From Sabellastarte sp. h YS-2021 (Eukaryota > Annelida > Polychaeta > Sabellida > Sabellidae): a stretch of DNA of 64,000 bases. Position 1 is the first letter of the stretch, and the number at the start of each line of letters is the position of its first letter. The DNA lies in NCBI GenBank assembly GCA_964017235.1, contig OZ024935.1, positions 3,782,001 through 3,846,000 on the forward strand. The letters are read 5' to 3'. The notes beneath the pieces are model-generated. The model was not told the origin of the DNA. It saw only the letters and a program-made list of their open reading frames with translations, and did no database searches. The translations under genes were made by a program, and so were the position numbers. Below are positions 54,172-64,000 of the stretch, one piece after another.

Positions 54172-55255
54172 TTAATAAGGGGGGATGATTTCTGTATGTA
54201 GAAACTTTTGTAGGGTATTGCTATGCAAAAAAGTTGTTTGTTGTGTCAATGTTGGACAGTTTCTCAGGGGATTGTATAGATAGAGGAAGCCAAATTTGAG
54301 GTATTGAAATAGCCTTTTATCTGGGTAATCCTGTAAATGATGTTCCCAGGCTTCTAAGTTCAAACAAGATTTAATTGGTATTCTGGCGCCTATATAATTG
54401 GGTACCCCTGTTTGTATAATATTGTCAGCAATATACAAATATTGGTTTAAATCTGTGATATTGTGAATACTTCTATCAGGTCCAATAAAGCTAAAGTCAT
54501 CAGCATAGTGTTATGTGACCATGAGATTTATTTGGGAGGTACTTGCCTTGTTCTATCACACCAATGCCGGTGTGGCTGGCCAAACTACCCTCCAACCATT
54601 CATTACTGCTCTCTGATGTGTTGTTCTCACATGTTATATAAATGTTTTTATTTTGTTCATATTTTGACAGTTTCGGTTGGTACTGGCAATTTTTCATCAG
54701 ATTGTTTCTCAAATAACATAATCTATTATACACTCCATATACTTTACATATGACATTTTAAAAGAGTGTTAGACTACACAATGGTTCTCAAACGCCACTT
54801 TAGGGTCAACAAATGGCCCATATATACTCTTTGACACTTCACAATTCTTTACCTGGTCCCTCACAATGGACCACCAAGATGGTGCTATAATGTACGAGTT
54901 ACTCATTGTCCAGGCATGGCTGATATATGGATCTGGGTTAATGTGGAGGTGGTGGGTCAAGGTATAGTGATACAGTGTGACCGAGGAAGCACAGGGATTG
55001 AGTTGTTGGATACCCTTTTTTCAATCTTATCAACCCTATACATCAGGGTTCTGTTGGAGTCATTTAGTTGTCAAGTCAAGTTGTTAGCAGTAACAGTACT
55101 TACAACTTCATGTGGCTGCTCTTGAAGATAGGATCTGTTAGAACTAGAGTTGATGGTTCTTTTCACCTTCCTTGGGGATACGTTTACACAGGCTGACGCC
55201 ATCATTCTTTTCCTGGTATTTACTAATAGGTGTTTTCTTGTCATTTTCAGGCATA
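54172..55255 (-). pseudogene. YR-retroelement-like ORF remnants
   Basis: On the - strand an ORF1-like start appears at about 55210-55120 (MMASACVNVSPRKVKRTINS). Further down, at 54438-54172, an 88-codon piece reads NYIGARIPIKSCLNLEAWE, YPDKRLFQYLKFGF and HSNTLQKFLHTEI. The latter pattern is what precedes the reverse transcriptase in some DIRS/tyrosine-recombinase retroelements. Frames are broken between the pieces. The class assignment is from pattern memory and is uncertain. Confidence 0.4.
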
Positions 55256-55469
55256 TTAGACATTAAATACACTTTAATACTAACATAAGTTGCAAATATA
55301 TAAAACATTTACACAAAATTTCTTTATTTTTAGATGCTTGTAGTATGACTGCCAATTTGAATTATGACCCCTTAATTCAAGTTGGGGTTGACTGCATGTG
55401 GCCTTCAACCCCATTGGCCGAGGCCCAAGGGTTGAAAGAGAGGCAGGTTCATGAGATCTCCATTATTAA

Positions 55470-56540
55470 GGTTGGGCAACTGCCAAAGTAGGCTCTTAAC
55501 AGGGCCATGCTATACAATGTACCACCGAGGAGAAAGGAGTTGTTAAGAAGTGATGGGTCACTGAAGCTATCATGGTTAAAAAGGCTTATTGTACACAGAT
55601 GGAAGTTGGCAAAACATTTTGGAAATGTCTCTTGGAATACCAAAAATATTCAAAAATATTGTCTTTTGAATTAGACCAACAATCACTAACCAAATGATAG
55701 AAAGGTGTTTAAACCCATTCTGGAAGGATGTTCTCAAAATTTGGAGTATTTTTAAATTAAAATTTGGCAAAAATATTGATGGCAGAACATACCCTCTATG
55801 GGGAACCTTTTCTAAAAAAATATTAAATACAAATATTAAAAATATTAAATATAAATATTAAAAAATTTAGACAGATGGTGAAGAGAACTGATGCATAAAG
55901 GTGTTGTATATGTAAGTGATATGTTGACAAAGACCAGTCGGATTCTAGGCTACTGTGATTTAATGGAAACATATCATATTGAAATAAACCTTGTGGATTT
56001 TTATGGCATGACTCTTTCGATACCAAGAGATTGGGTGAAAAGTAATGAAAGAAAGCTAAAAGAGTCTGAAATGAAACTATGTTTGTTACAAACACGTCTG
56101 TAACAAAAACAATAGAGTAAATGAGCATATAAAAATGAGGTCACTAGTCAAGTTTTGCAGAGGGCAAGAATCCAGATGGGCTGAAATCGTAGGAACAGAT
56201 TGGTTGAAGCTGATTGGTTGAAGTTTTATCAAAACAATTATAATAGTGTAATAGAGACGTCTTTGAGGGCGTTTTGAAATGTTATCAAATTTTGGTGTAC
56301 AAAATAACTTGTCATTTTATGAAGGTCTTACTGGTTTGATTGTTTAGGTATTTAAATATTCTTGGTATATTTGCGTCTAATTTAAAGTTCTTACTAAAAT
56401 TCTTATCAAAGCAACATGAGAGAATATCGGATAAAACACAGTCTCATACTTGTGGATTACAAAGGATTCATAAGTTCAAACGTCTTGAGTTTGTCATTAC
56501 CAAATTTCTTTACAACAGTTTTTGGTCATAACTGAGGTGA
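55470..56540 (+). pseudogene. Tx1/L1-like LINE ORF2 C-terminal remnant
   Basis: Pieces read FWKDVLK-like text near 55720 and, in an open 70-codon stretch at 55891-56103, MHKGVVYVSDMLTKTSRIL, then VDFYGMTLSIPRDWVKSNE. The 'G-[IV]-x-Y-[IV]-S-D-[LM] ... Y-[GS]-[LM]-x-[ALS]-[IL]-P-x-x-W' arrangement is the standard C-terminus of L1/Tx1 ORF2. A second, distinct copy from the 36.8-42.9 kb LINE. Dead. Confidence 0.6.
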
Positions 56541-57345
56541 TATAACTGTAAATTTGGTAGTATGGTTTCCTATAGTTTTTTAGAGACAATTTAATTTCTG
56601 ATTTATTTAGTTCACAATAATTACATCTAGAGATTTAAAACTTGCATGCAATAACCATTTTGTAGTAGTAAGTAAATTACTTATTCCATGAAATATCTTA
56701 ATTCTTATAGATTTTAGTAGTTTAGTATTTTCTAGCCTTAAAATCACTGCAAGAATTTGAGTGACCAAAATTTTGGAAAAAGCAGTGGTCATGTAGATAA
56801 ATGATTTCATAAATTTAGAAGACTTCTCAAATACCAATCAACATATAACAGCTTGTTTTATACTGACACTATGGAATAGTGGAAGGGTCAGTCTGTTTGT
56901 CAGCTTAGGATCTTGATTAATTGACTTATTAATTATCTTGATTTATCAACTTAGGTGGCACGATTTATTCAGTTATAAACTAGATAAAGTGACTCACCTC
57001 AAGGACAAATAACAATGTAGACACAGGGTATTAAATGTATAAAGGACCACGTTAAGTCTTGAAGGTAATGTCCAAGATCAAACTTGGCCACCACCAAAAT
57101 ATTCATGTAATGTGGTTTTAGATAAGGGTTTTCACATCAAAAGCCTATGAAGTTTTTCTGAACAGAATATACACATTAAAAGTATCAAATACCACAACAG
57201 GGCTTGAAGAAGGCGGTCCAATGTCAAAAAAGTGAACCCACTGAAAGACTCAGGACGTATCACGTTAATGAGTTGTCTTCACATCACAAAACTCCAGGAG
57301 TGATAATAAAGGAGAAGTACTTTATAAAGAACTCATAAGCAGGTA
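56541..57345. other. Non-coding stretch
   Basis: The first part may be the LINE 3' end; the rest shows nothing. Confidence 0.35.
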
Positions 57346-58296
57346 CATGGACAAATCAGCCCTTTGTCGAATCAGCCCTCAGCCAACTGCCCCCCCGTAA
57401 AATTTAGCCCCCGGTTAAAACAAACAATACAATGTAAAGTAATAAGAATACCTTCATAGTGCTTAATCTACATTAGATGACAGCCTCTAGTACTAATATT
57501 AATTTAAGAATAGTACATCGGGTAAGTATGTAACAAGTTGGCATCCCTTTATTATAACGTAGTTTGTATCATTGGCAAATAATGGGGTGTGACAGTTTAC
57601 TATCTTGTAATTGGCTCGGATAAAGACATTGGCAAAGTGTGATGAACACATATCAAATATGTTTGGATGCTGTAATAATTTCCTTTGACCTATGTCACAT
57701 GGCCGTTTGTTTAGACTTTTGTTTATATTAATATACTTCTTAAGTGATAATTAACAAAAGTGCAGTTAACATACATCAAAGACTCTTGTCCTCTGCCCCC
57801 TACTGACTTGCTTATGTCAGAAAATTAGTATCCCACTGATTGATGTGGATTAAGTGCTATAAAGGTTTAACTAGATTATACGTTATTTCAAACTCATGGC
57901 TTCTTTTCGCTAGCTCATAATTTTTGTGATCTTTGTTACATTCTCTTTATAGAGCACAATAATATTCTAACTAGGCTATTTTTCTATGGGCTAATTTGAC
58001 TAAGGTTTTAACAGGCGGGATCACTTTACAGAACGGAACATCCATTCTAAACGGCAACTACCATAACATTAAAACAATGGACATAGCGGCTCAGGTTGCC
58101 AACACCTTACATTTTATTTTCACGAAATAATAGATGATTGTCCAACCATTGGCAAACCCTGCACTTCTGATGTCCATAGTTTTAATGCTATGGTGGATTT
58201 GTATTACTATGGATGTCCTGTTTGCTAAATTGACCCCCTGTATCCTGTGGGCCAATTCGACTGGGGTTGATTTGGTAAATGGTCAGTTCGTCTGTG
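57346..58296. mobile_element. Inverted-repeat DNA element, family R2 (copy C)
   Basis: Left end CATGGACAAATCAGCCC with three more AAAT-x-AGCCC units; right end with TTCGACTGGGGTTGATTTGG and closing CGTCTGTG. Length ~950 bp. Internal text 'aaaacaaacaatacaatgta' is shared with copies B and D. Confidence 0.6.
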
Positions 58297-58526
58297 ATTC
58301 CATAAATTGCCTAAAACAGCCTCTGTAGGTGACTTTAGCATCCAACCATACTGGAACTATTCTCCACCATAACCATTCCTTTTTCTGTGAAGACTTTTGG
58401 CTGGAAAATTGACTCAACCTGTTTAGACACCAGTACCTTAGGGGATCAATTCAGCGCCTTATAAATATTTTCTTTATTATGTTGTCTGTCCTAGGGCCCA
58501 TATATAGCTGTATACTAAGAATAAAT
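58297..58526. other. Short non-coding spacer
   Basis: Nothing recognised. Confidence 0.3.
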
Positions 58527-59551
58527 TCAATCTGTCAAGTCATTTCTGTTTGATTGACCATTGAAGGTCATTTATAGTGTTAATATTGTTCAGATGTTAA
58601 GGCCACCTTACAGTGTACAACTTACAGTATATCATTTCTGTTTGATTGACCATTGAATATCATTTACATGCTAATATTGTTCAGAATTTAATGCAACCTT
58701 ACAGTATACAGCTTTCAAGGTCAGCACAGCAATTTGTTATCATTAGCCCTGTAAGTGGTAACCTTAAAGTTGCTGTAAAACAGACTTATTTCCAGGAGTT
58801 TAATGTTACCATAAAGCGGAAGAAGTATCCATATTTTGTGCCATCTACGTTCCAAATATTTATGAAATGCATCAATCAGTATTGGATAAATTCACATTCA
58901 AGGTACACACCATTGCTAGCTTTACCCTATTATAAACAGGGAAACAATAAAACAGTAATAATAAAAACAGTAAAGCACACCATTTGTTTGATGGTTTTAA
59001 AGTAGCGTATTTTAACACTTATTCTGATAACTCGTTATAATTAGCAAAACTTTACAAAAAGGACAATATCTTTTTGTTGGTTTGTGGTATTATTTTGTCC
59101 CCTCTTACTTTTGCATAGCTTATTTATTGAATGCCATGTCCCTGGCAATCACAGGGGTCTTGATTGTGATATCACAATGCAGAATATTTTGTGCTTAAAC
59201 AAATTTACATTGCCACATAATATATTATTATTATTATTACAAAAATGCTTGCTGGATTTCATTAATATTTAGTAAGCGAACTGAACAATGTATGAAAAGT
59301 TCTTCCGGTTTAAGGTGACCTTAAACTCTTGGCAGTAAGTCTTTCATAGCAACTTTAACGTTACCACTTACAGGGCCAAAACTTAAAAGAACTTGGTGAA
59401 TTTCAGTTATAATTAGCATAATGGTGATATTTGTAGCTTAGAAATTGCATACTGTAAGGTGTCCTTAAAATCTGAAGAATAACAAATTATGAAAGACTTT
59501 AAGATTACCAGTTTGAAGGTCAATCAGGCAGAAGTGACTTGACAGGCTCAT
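58527..59551. mobile_element. Fold-back DNA element with ~250-bp inverted arms
   Basis: The left arm (58527-58780) and right arm (about 59305-59551) are diverged inverted copies. Outer ends are TCAATCTGTCAAGTCATTTC and, reversed, CTGTCAAGTCACTTC. Inner blocks include CCCTGTAAGTGGTAACCTTAAAG (shorter exact core CCCTGTAAGTGGTAAC), which is inverted at about 59355-59373. The left arm carries an internal 92-bp tandem duplication ('catttctgtttgattgacca' at 58541 and 58633). The central ~500 bp shows no coding content; a 119-codon frame at 58646-59005 follows the arm and is not convincing. Confidence 0.65.
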
Positions 59552-59991
59552 TTCATCTTAATATATGACTGTACATAGACCCAGGGACAGATATTTTTGT
59601 AGCCATTAATTGATTTAAGATTAATAAATCTTTCTTAAAGTAATGTTATGCACACAACTAAATCTTTTTAAATGCATGTTTTAATAAAATAACTTATTCT
59701 GATACTTTTTAAAGAAAAGTGTTCTGTTCAAGTTGCAGATCTGTAGCTTTTGTACTGATGGAGGGCTGGGAAATTTTAATTACGACTAGGCTTATAACTT
59801 ACAAAGTATAAGGAAACTAAAATACATTAATAAAACAATATACAAAAGTCACAAAATGTAGATATCTATGAAATACTACACACAGACACTTGTAAGTCGC
59901 ATGGATTGAATTTTAAGGAAAAGGCTCCTGATGATGCATAAGTTTCATTTTTCTATGGATCATCTGGTAACTTAGTACGTCATTATCTCCC
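59552..59991. other. Non-coding stretch
   Basis: Nothing recognised. Confidence 0.3.
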
Positions 59992-60258
59992 TTAGTACAC
60001 TGGGGTGGACTCGACGTCATACTCCTCCATGTACTGAGGTTTATCCACATCACTTTAAAACTCCTCCATAGATATAGAATTCATAAATGGGGTGTCTTTG
60101 GCTTGAACCACCTCACTATGTGCTTAGAAACGTATTGGGCTTAGCGCCCCTTTCCTTGTCAGTTTGACCTTCATAACCTTCCCAAGGTCATTCAAATTGC
60201 TTGACTGTGGTGCCGTCATCCTGACTTCATATATCACCTTGCTGGGAGTTGGCTCAAG
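59992..60258 (-). pseudogene. Coding-like last exon with in-frame stops
   Basis: On the - strand after an acceptor-like 'acatttacattctaaag', one frame reads LEPTPSKVIYEVRMTAP, LGKVMKVKLTRKGALSPIRF, stop, AHSEVVQAKDTPFMNSIS, MEEF, stop, then SDVDKPQYMEEYDVESTPVY, stop at 59992. Text after both stops still looks like protein (repeated MEE-F/Y, acidic tail). It may be a decayed last exon, or two of the three stops may be natural ends and the rest chance. Family not recognised. Confidence 0.35.
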
Positions 60259-60393
60259 CTTTAGAATGTAAATGTGGACAGATTTATATAGGCTATTATA
60301 CATGCAGGTCTGCATGCAATTCATTCAAATCCTATTATCTTTAAGCTAAGGAAATTTTAAACACTTATTCAGGAATTTAAGTCCAGCACCGTG

Positions 60394-61384
60394 CTGGACA
60401 AATCTGCCCTTTGCCAAATCGGCCCAGTAAAAACTGCTTCCAGTTAAAAGTGAAAAACAAAATGTAACACAATAAGGGTACTGCTGTAGCACTTGCTCTC
60501 TGTCATATAACAGACTCTCTGGCTGGCCTACATTTATTTAGTAGTAGTGTATAAGGTGAGCATGTATCAGCTAAGCATCCTTTAATTATAACCTGGTTCC
60601 TATTACTAAAAATTATGATCACCAACAAGCACAACTCATGCTTGTTCTGCAAGGGTGACATCTTCTAATGTGGTATTTACGTAGACTGCAATAAACATTT
60701 ACCAAATGATTTTGGAAAAGTTTCATTACCTCCATCAAGGAAGTATTATTTTATGACAGTTTGTTGGTAAATTGTTCATTTGTTTGTTAGCAGGACTATG
60801 CAAACTCTACTGGTTGGAGCTTCATGAAAATAAGAAAAAAATGAGTCTTGGTTTAAGTTAGATCTATCTCATTAAATTTTGCGAGTAATCTAGAAAATTG
60901 GATGAAAAAATCCAGATGTTCCCATTTACTTATTAAGAAGTGCCTTGATGGAGGTCTGCATTCTCTGAATGCTCTTGTTATCACCTTATTTTTGCCGTAA
61001 AAACTTCTTAAGTGATGTTTCACAAAAATGCAATAAATATATATGCAAGGTTTTCGGATACTGTAATCAGTACATTTCATCAACTGTCATTTACTCATTT
61101 ATGTCAAAATTATTAAAACAGTAATCAGTTTGAGGACGATTAGGTACTATAAGAGTTTTTCCAGATGGCATATTAGGTTACATCCATTGCTTTTGTTCAC
61201 TAACACATATTTTTTGTTTTGATCTTTATCATTTGTTTAACATATGTTTGAGAGAAAAGTATTTTCAAGAGTCTGATTGTACTAGGGTCTTTTATCTCGG
61301 TAGCCAAAAAAAAATAGACTAGCGTACTATATTGTGGGGCCGATTTGAAGGGGGCTAATTTGGCAAAAGACCAATTTGTCTATG
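60394..61384. mobile_element. Inverted-repeat DNA element, family R2 (copy D)
   Basis: Left end CTGGACAAATCTGCCCTTTGCC then AAATCGGCCC. Right end GGGGCCGATTTGAAGGGGGC, then AATTTGGCAAAAGACC and AATTTGTCTATG, the exact inverted form of the copy A left end. Length ~990 bp. A block of family R1 (60727-60990) lies inside it. Confidence 0.65.
60727..60990 (+). repeat. Dispersed repeat, family R1 (copy inside R2-D)
   Basis: Shares 'tactggttggagcttc', 'tagatctatctcattaaatttt' and the terminal 'ctgcattctctgaatgctcttgtta' with 42890-43080. It appears to be nested inside the R2 element, so R1 may have moved after R2 arrived. Confidence 0.55.
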
Positions 61385-61879
61385 ATTCTTGAGTGCCATT
61401 TAATAGCCAATGTAATGTGACCAAGACTTGATCAGATGCCAAACATGCTAACCACTAGCCCACCAAGGACTTCATACATATTGCATTTAAGTATAAGCCT
61501 TTGGTGACAACTCAAATAATAATGCAATCCAATTGGAGTTGTAGAGATCAAATGAAAAGTCCAAGTACCTCAAGTTCAGTTGAGACGTGCATGCTTATTG
61601 AAATTAGCCCAATAATTTTGATTCTATGTATCTATAATTTATTGGAAATTAAACTGTGGACCCTTCTCTTTGCAGACAAATGTTAACATTCCCCTGAGTC
61701 CCTCCAAGACAGAAAAACAGAGAATGTGATTAATATATATTTAATCTCAAATCCTTTCTCAATAATACTTAAATAATACTAACATATACAGATAGCTCAC
61801 ATGAGTACATTATATAAAACCCAGTGACAACCAGTGATAAAATTAAGTTAGATAGTAGACAACATAAAAATGTAACAGG
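61385..61879. other. Non-coding stretch
   Basis: Nothing recognised. Confidence 0.3.
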
Positions 61880-62356
61880 CTGCCTGTTAAGTACATATGT
61901 ATGTTCAAAACTGCAACACTAGTTTATAAATTTTTACATAGTGGTTCTCCTTCCTATTTTCAATCATTCTTGTCACTCAGTAGTTGTTCATATAGTACCA
62001 GGCGTAGTCACCCAGATAATCAATACCTTACTGTTCCTCTCTTCCGCTCATCAGTCTTCAAGTCAGTCAAACATTTTGACCACAGCTTTGCCTTTGATGC
62101 TCCTAAGATCTGGAACGAACTCCCTCATGATGTGCGCAGTGCAGCATCAGTTGCCTCCTTCAGAAAGAAGCTTAAAACTTACCTGTTTGCAAAAGCATAT
62201 CCCCCATAGCCTCTCCTGTCACCCTGTGTCTCCTTGGTATGACCTGGTTATTGCCCCCGGATTAATGTAAACCACCTTGCTTTATGTTCAGTTGCGCCTT
62301 AAAGTCCATCAGTGATGGAGATTAAGCGCTATAAAAGTCCACATTAAATTAGAAGA
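61880..62356 (+). mobile_element. CR1/L2-like LINE 3' end (short, well-kept copy)
   Basis: Starts at the codons for CLLST and runs in one open frame from MFKTATLVYKFLHSGSPSYF to FAFDAPKIWNELPHDV and LKTYLFAKAYPP (stop at 62209). The same 3' end as the 45 kb copy follows ('gattaagcgctataaaag') with an ATTAAATTAGA tail. 5'-truncated, as usual for LINE insertions. Nearly identical to the 45 kb copy, so probably recent. Confidence 0.75.
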
Positions 62357-62464
62357 ACTGCCCTGGTCACTGAGGGGTGGCCGGGGAGACCGTCCCTAAA
62401 AATAAGTGATAACAGTGAAAATATTATGCCACAAAGTAAGGAGATGTAGACAAATAATCTAACA

Positions 62465-62770
62465 AGAGCACTCGGAGAGCACAGACCTCTGCCAAGATGA
62501 TCCAGACAGTGATCCAGATCACTCCCAAAATCCAAACACTTGTTTTGTGTCCCATTTAGGACATTTCCTGAAAATTTCATTAAAATCTATCCATAACGTT
62601 TTGGGTTATTTGCCTTTAAGAATTACATTACATGGATCCAGAAGATTCAGATAGTGACCCGGATCACTCCCAAAATTGAATCATTCTTCCTTTTACCTTT
62701 TCAGACATATTCTGAAATTTCATCAAAATCCGTCCATAAGTATTTGAGTCAGTTTGTTACCAAATGCACA
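62465..62770 (-). repeat. Dispersed repeat, family R1 (reverse copy)
   Basis: Begins CAAGAGCACTCGGAGAGCAC AGACCTCTGCCAAG, the inverted form of the family's terminal motif. It has two diverged internal units, each with 'agtgatccagatcactcccaaaat'-like text and 'atttcatcaaaatc-gtccataa'. Confidence 0.6.
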
Positions 62771-64000
62771 AAACAAACACACAAACCCACAAAAAAAAAA
62801 CAAAAAGGCAAAAACATTTGAAACCACTGATAATGCCCTGGGCAGCTAGTGACCTGAAAGGTCAGAGGAGATGGAAAGGTCACCCCTACACTCAGAGGAG
62901 GTGGAAAGCACCTCAAATCAATAAAAAAAATTATCAGAGGAAAATTAATTAAACAAGTGAAAAGTAAAGGTTTTAAGAAATCCAGGTCCGAGATCAAGTA
63001 AAATATGTGACCAGAGTTCTCCAAAATCAAGACATCCTGTCGAACTGGGTAGCTAGAATTGAAGCTGACTAGGTGTTAGATTAATAAAATAAAAAATAAT
63101 GATATCGCAATGTTATTGATTATAATGTGAAAGGTTTTAAAGAGTGCAAGCCCCATAGGGCAAATTGGTCAAATATACCAGCCTGAACAAAGATTGGACA
63201 AATCTGTGTCTGATAGCATGATAGTGATCCACAGAGGGGTCCTGTCAGTTCTACCAGACAATAACATTAACAATTTAGTCCTTTAGGAGAGGAAGAAGTA
63301 CACCGGCCATTGGAATATTTGTTTTTGCAGATAAAGCGCTATTAAGGTCAAGCTAGGTCAAACTGAATATCAGAGATTCTGTGCCAAAGTAATCTCGACC
63401 AAGATGCCAACCTCCCAAAGGAGCCTTCTGCCAAATTAGTCAGCCAGTAGCATTACAATCCGATCTGACAGAGGTGGCTGAAATGAGAACTTATAATTGG
63501 AATTTTCCTATAGGTGAGATTAATTACTAAAAAGTGGCAAGCAAACGAAGGCCCTGATGCTACTTAGGACAAAAGGCCAAGAGCTCTCATTATCTAGGCA
63601 ACCTAAGGACCTAAGAATGTAATTTAGTTTTAGTTTATTTATTTATTTCTGTCACTACAACATCATTATAATGTTTACACAAGGTATGTTACAATAGTAT
63701 TATAGTTTCCAGCCTCTATGGGTTTATATGTGACAATATAACCACTTAAAAATGTACAAATTTAGTATGTAGAGATACATAACACAATAGCTGATTTCAA
63801 ATAGTATGCACATATTTATAAATGATTCATAACAGTACAACGTTTCCAAGCAAAAATTCATAGTTTTATTGACCAGGTTTCCTTTGGTAGGTGATATTAT
63901 ATTTACAACAAATGGTATGCAAATTAACCGTAAATGTGCAAAGAACATGCAGGCTCGTAATGCTTATAGGATTATTCATGCTCCAAAGCTTCAATCTTTA
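62771..64000. other. Non-coding stretch
   Basis: A 'gataaagcgctattaagg' at 63330 resembles the CR1-like 3' end. Otherwise no gene or repeat is recognised to the window end. Confidence 0.35.

Noticed and set aside
58646..59005. 119-codon + strand frame
   Set aside because: It follows the left arm and centre of a fold-back element, has no domain, and its start lies within a tandem duplication.
1..64000. CRISPR array, prokaryotic operon or phage features
   Set aside because: The window is eukaryotic; no regularly spaced direct repeats of CRISPR type and no prokaryotic gene organisation were seen.

Overview
The window is metazoan nuclear DNA: AT-rich, intron-bearing and crowded with transposable-element relics. 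The families present (bivalve-style Ty3/Gypsy gag, Tx1/L1-like, CR1/L2-like and I/Jockey-like LINEs, DIRS tyrosine-recombinase retroelements, a MADF-type Harbinger, tRNA- and 5S-derived SINEs, and a molluscan-style Toll-like receptor) point to a lophotrochozoan, most likely a mollusc. The species is not resolved.

Only two host genes look intact. The first is a two-exon Toll-like receptor on the + strand: a 37-codon signal-peptide exon at 21890-22000, a 373-bp intron, and one large exon at 22374-24890 with leucine-rich repeats, a C-terminal Cys cluster, a membrane helix and a TIR domain. The second is a single-exon TMEM45-family multi-pass membrane protein on the - strand (49752-50642). Two weaker host-like exons, 6791-6968 (-) and 59992-60258 (-), look like isolated or decaying pieces.

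Layout: 1-8.5 kb holds an ~0.9-kb inverted-repeat DNA element, an internally deleted Gypsy element and a lone methyltransferase-like exon. 8.5-14.1 kb holds a 5' LTR/gag remnant fused at about 12273 to an oppositely oriented I/Jockey-type LINE. 15-19 kb holds a MITE, a CR1-like LINE tail and a coiled-coil/NADAR retroelement-style ORF1. 21.9-24.9 kb is the TLR gene. 30.5-35.3 kb is a nearly complete 4.8-kb Harbinger transposon with terminal inverted repeats, a MADF accessory gene and a convergent transposase carrying two frame breaks. 36.8-42.9 kb is a Tx1/L1-like LINE whose ORF1 carries a recognisable IMPACT/UPF0029-like domain, interrupted by a truncated DIRS element. 43-49 kb has a 226-bp tandem duplication, a MITE, a CR1-like LINE and a perfect 23-bp-arm palindrome beside a tRNA-derived SINE. 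49.7-64 kb holds TMEM45, a pair of 5S-rRNA-derived SINEs, further LINE/DIRS remnants, two more copies of the inverted-repeat DNA element and a 1-kb fold-back element.

Most interesting signal: two different LINE ORF1-like relics carry captured cellular domains. One is NADAR-like (18.23-18.65 kb), a fold known to act on ADP-ribose adducts. The other is IMPACT-like (37.53-37.86 kb), a fold known from regulation of the GCN2 stress kinase. A role for such domains in helping the elements evade host stress or defence responses is my inference, not something the sequence proves.
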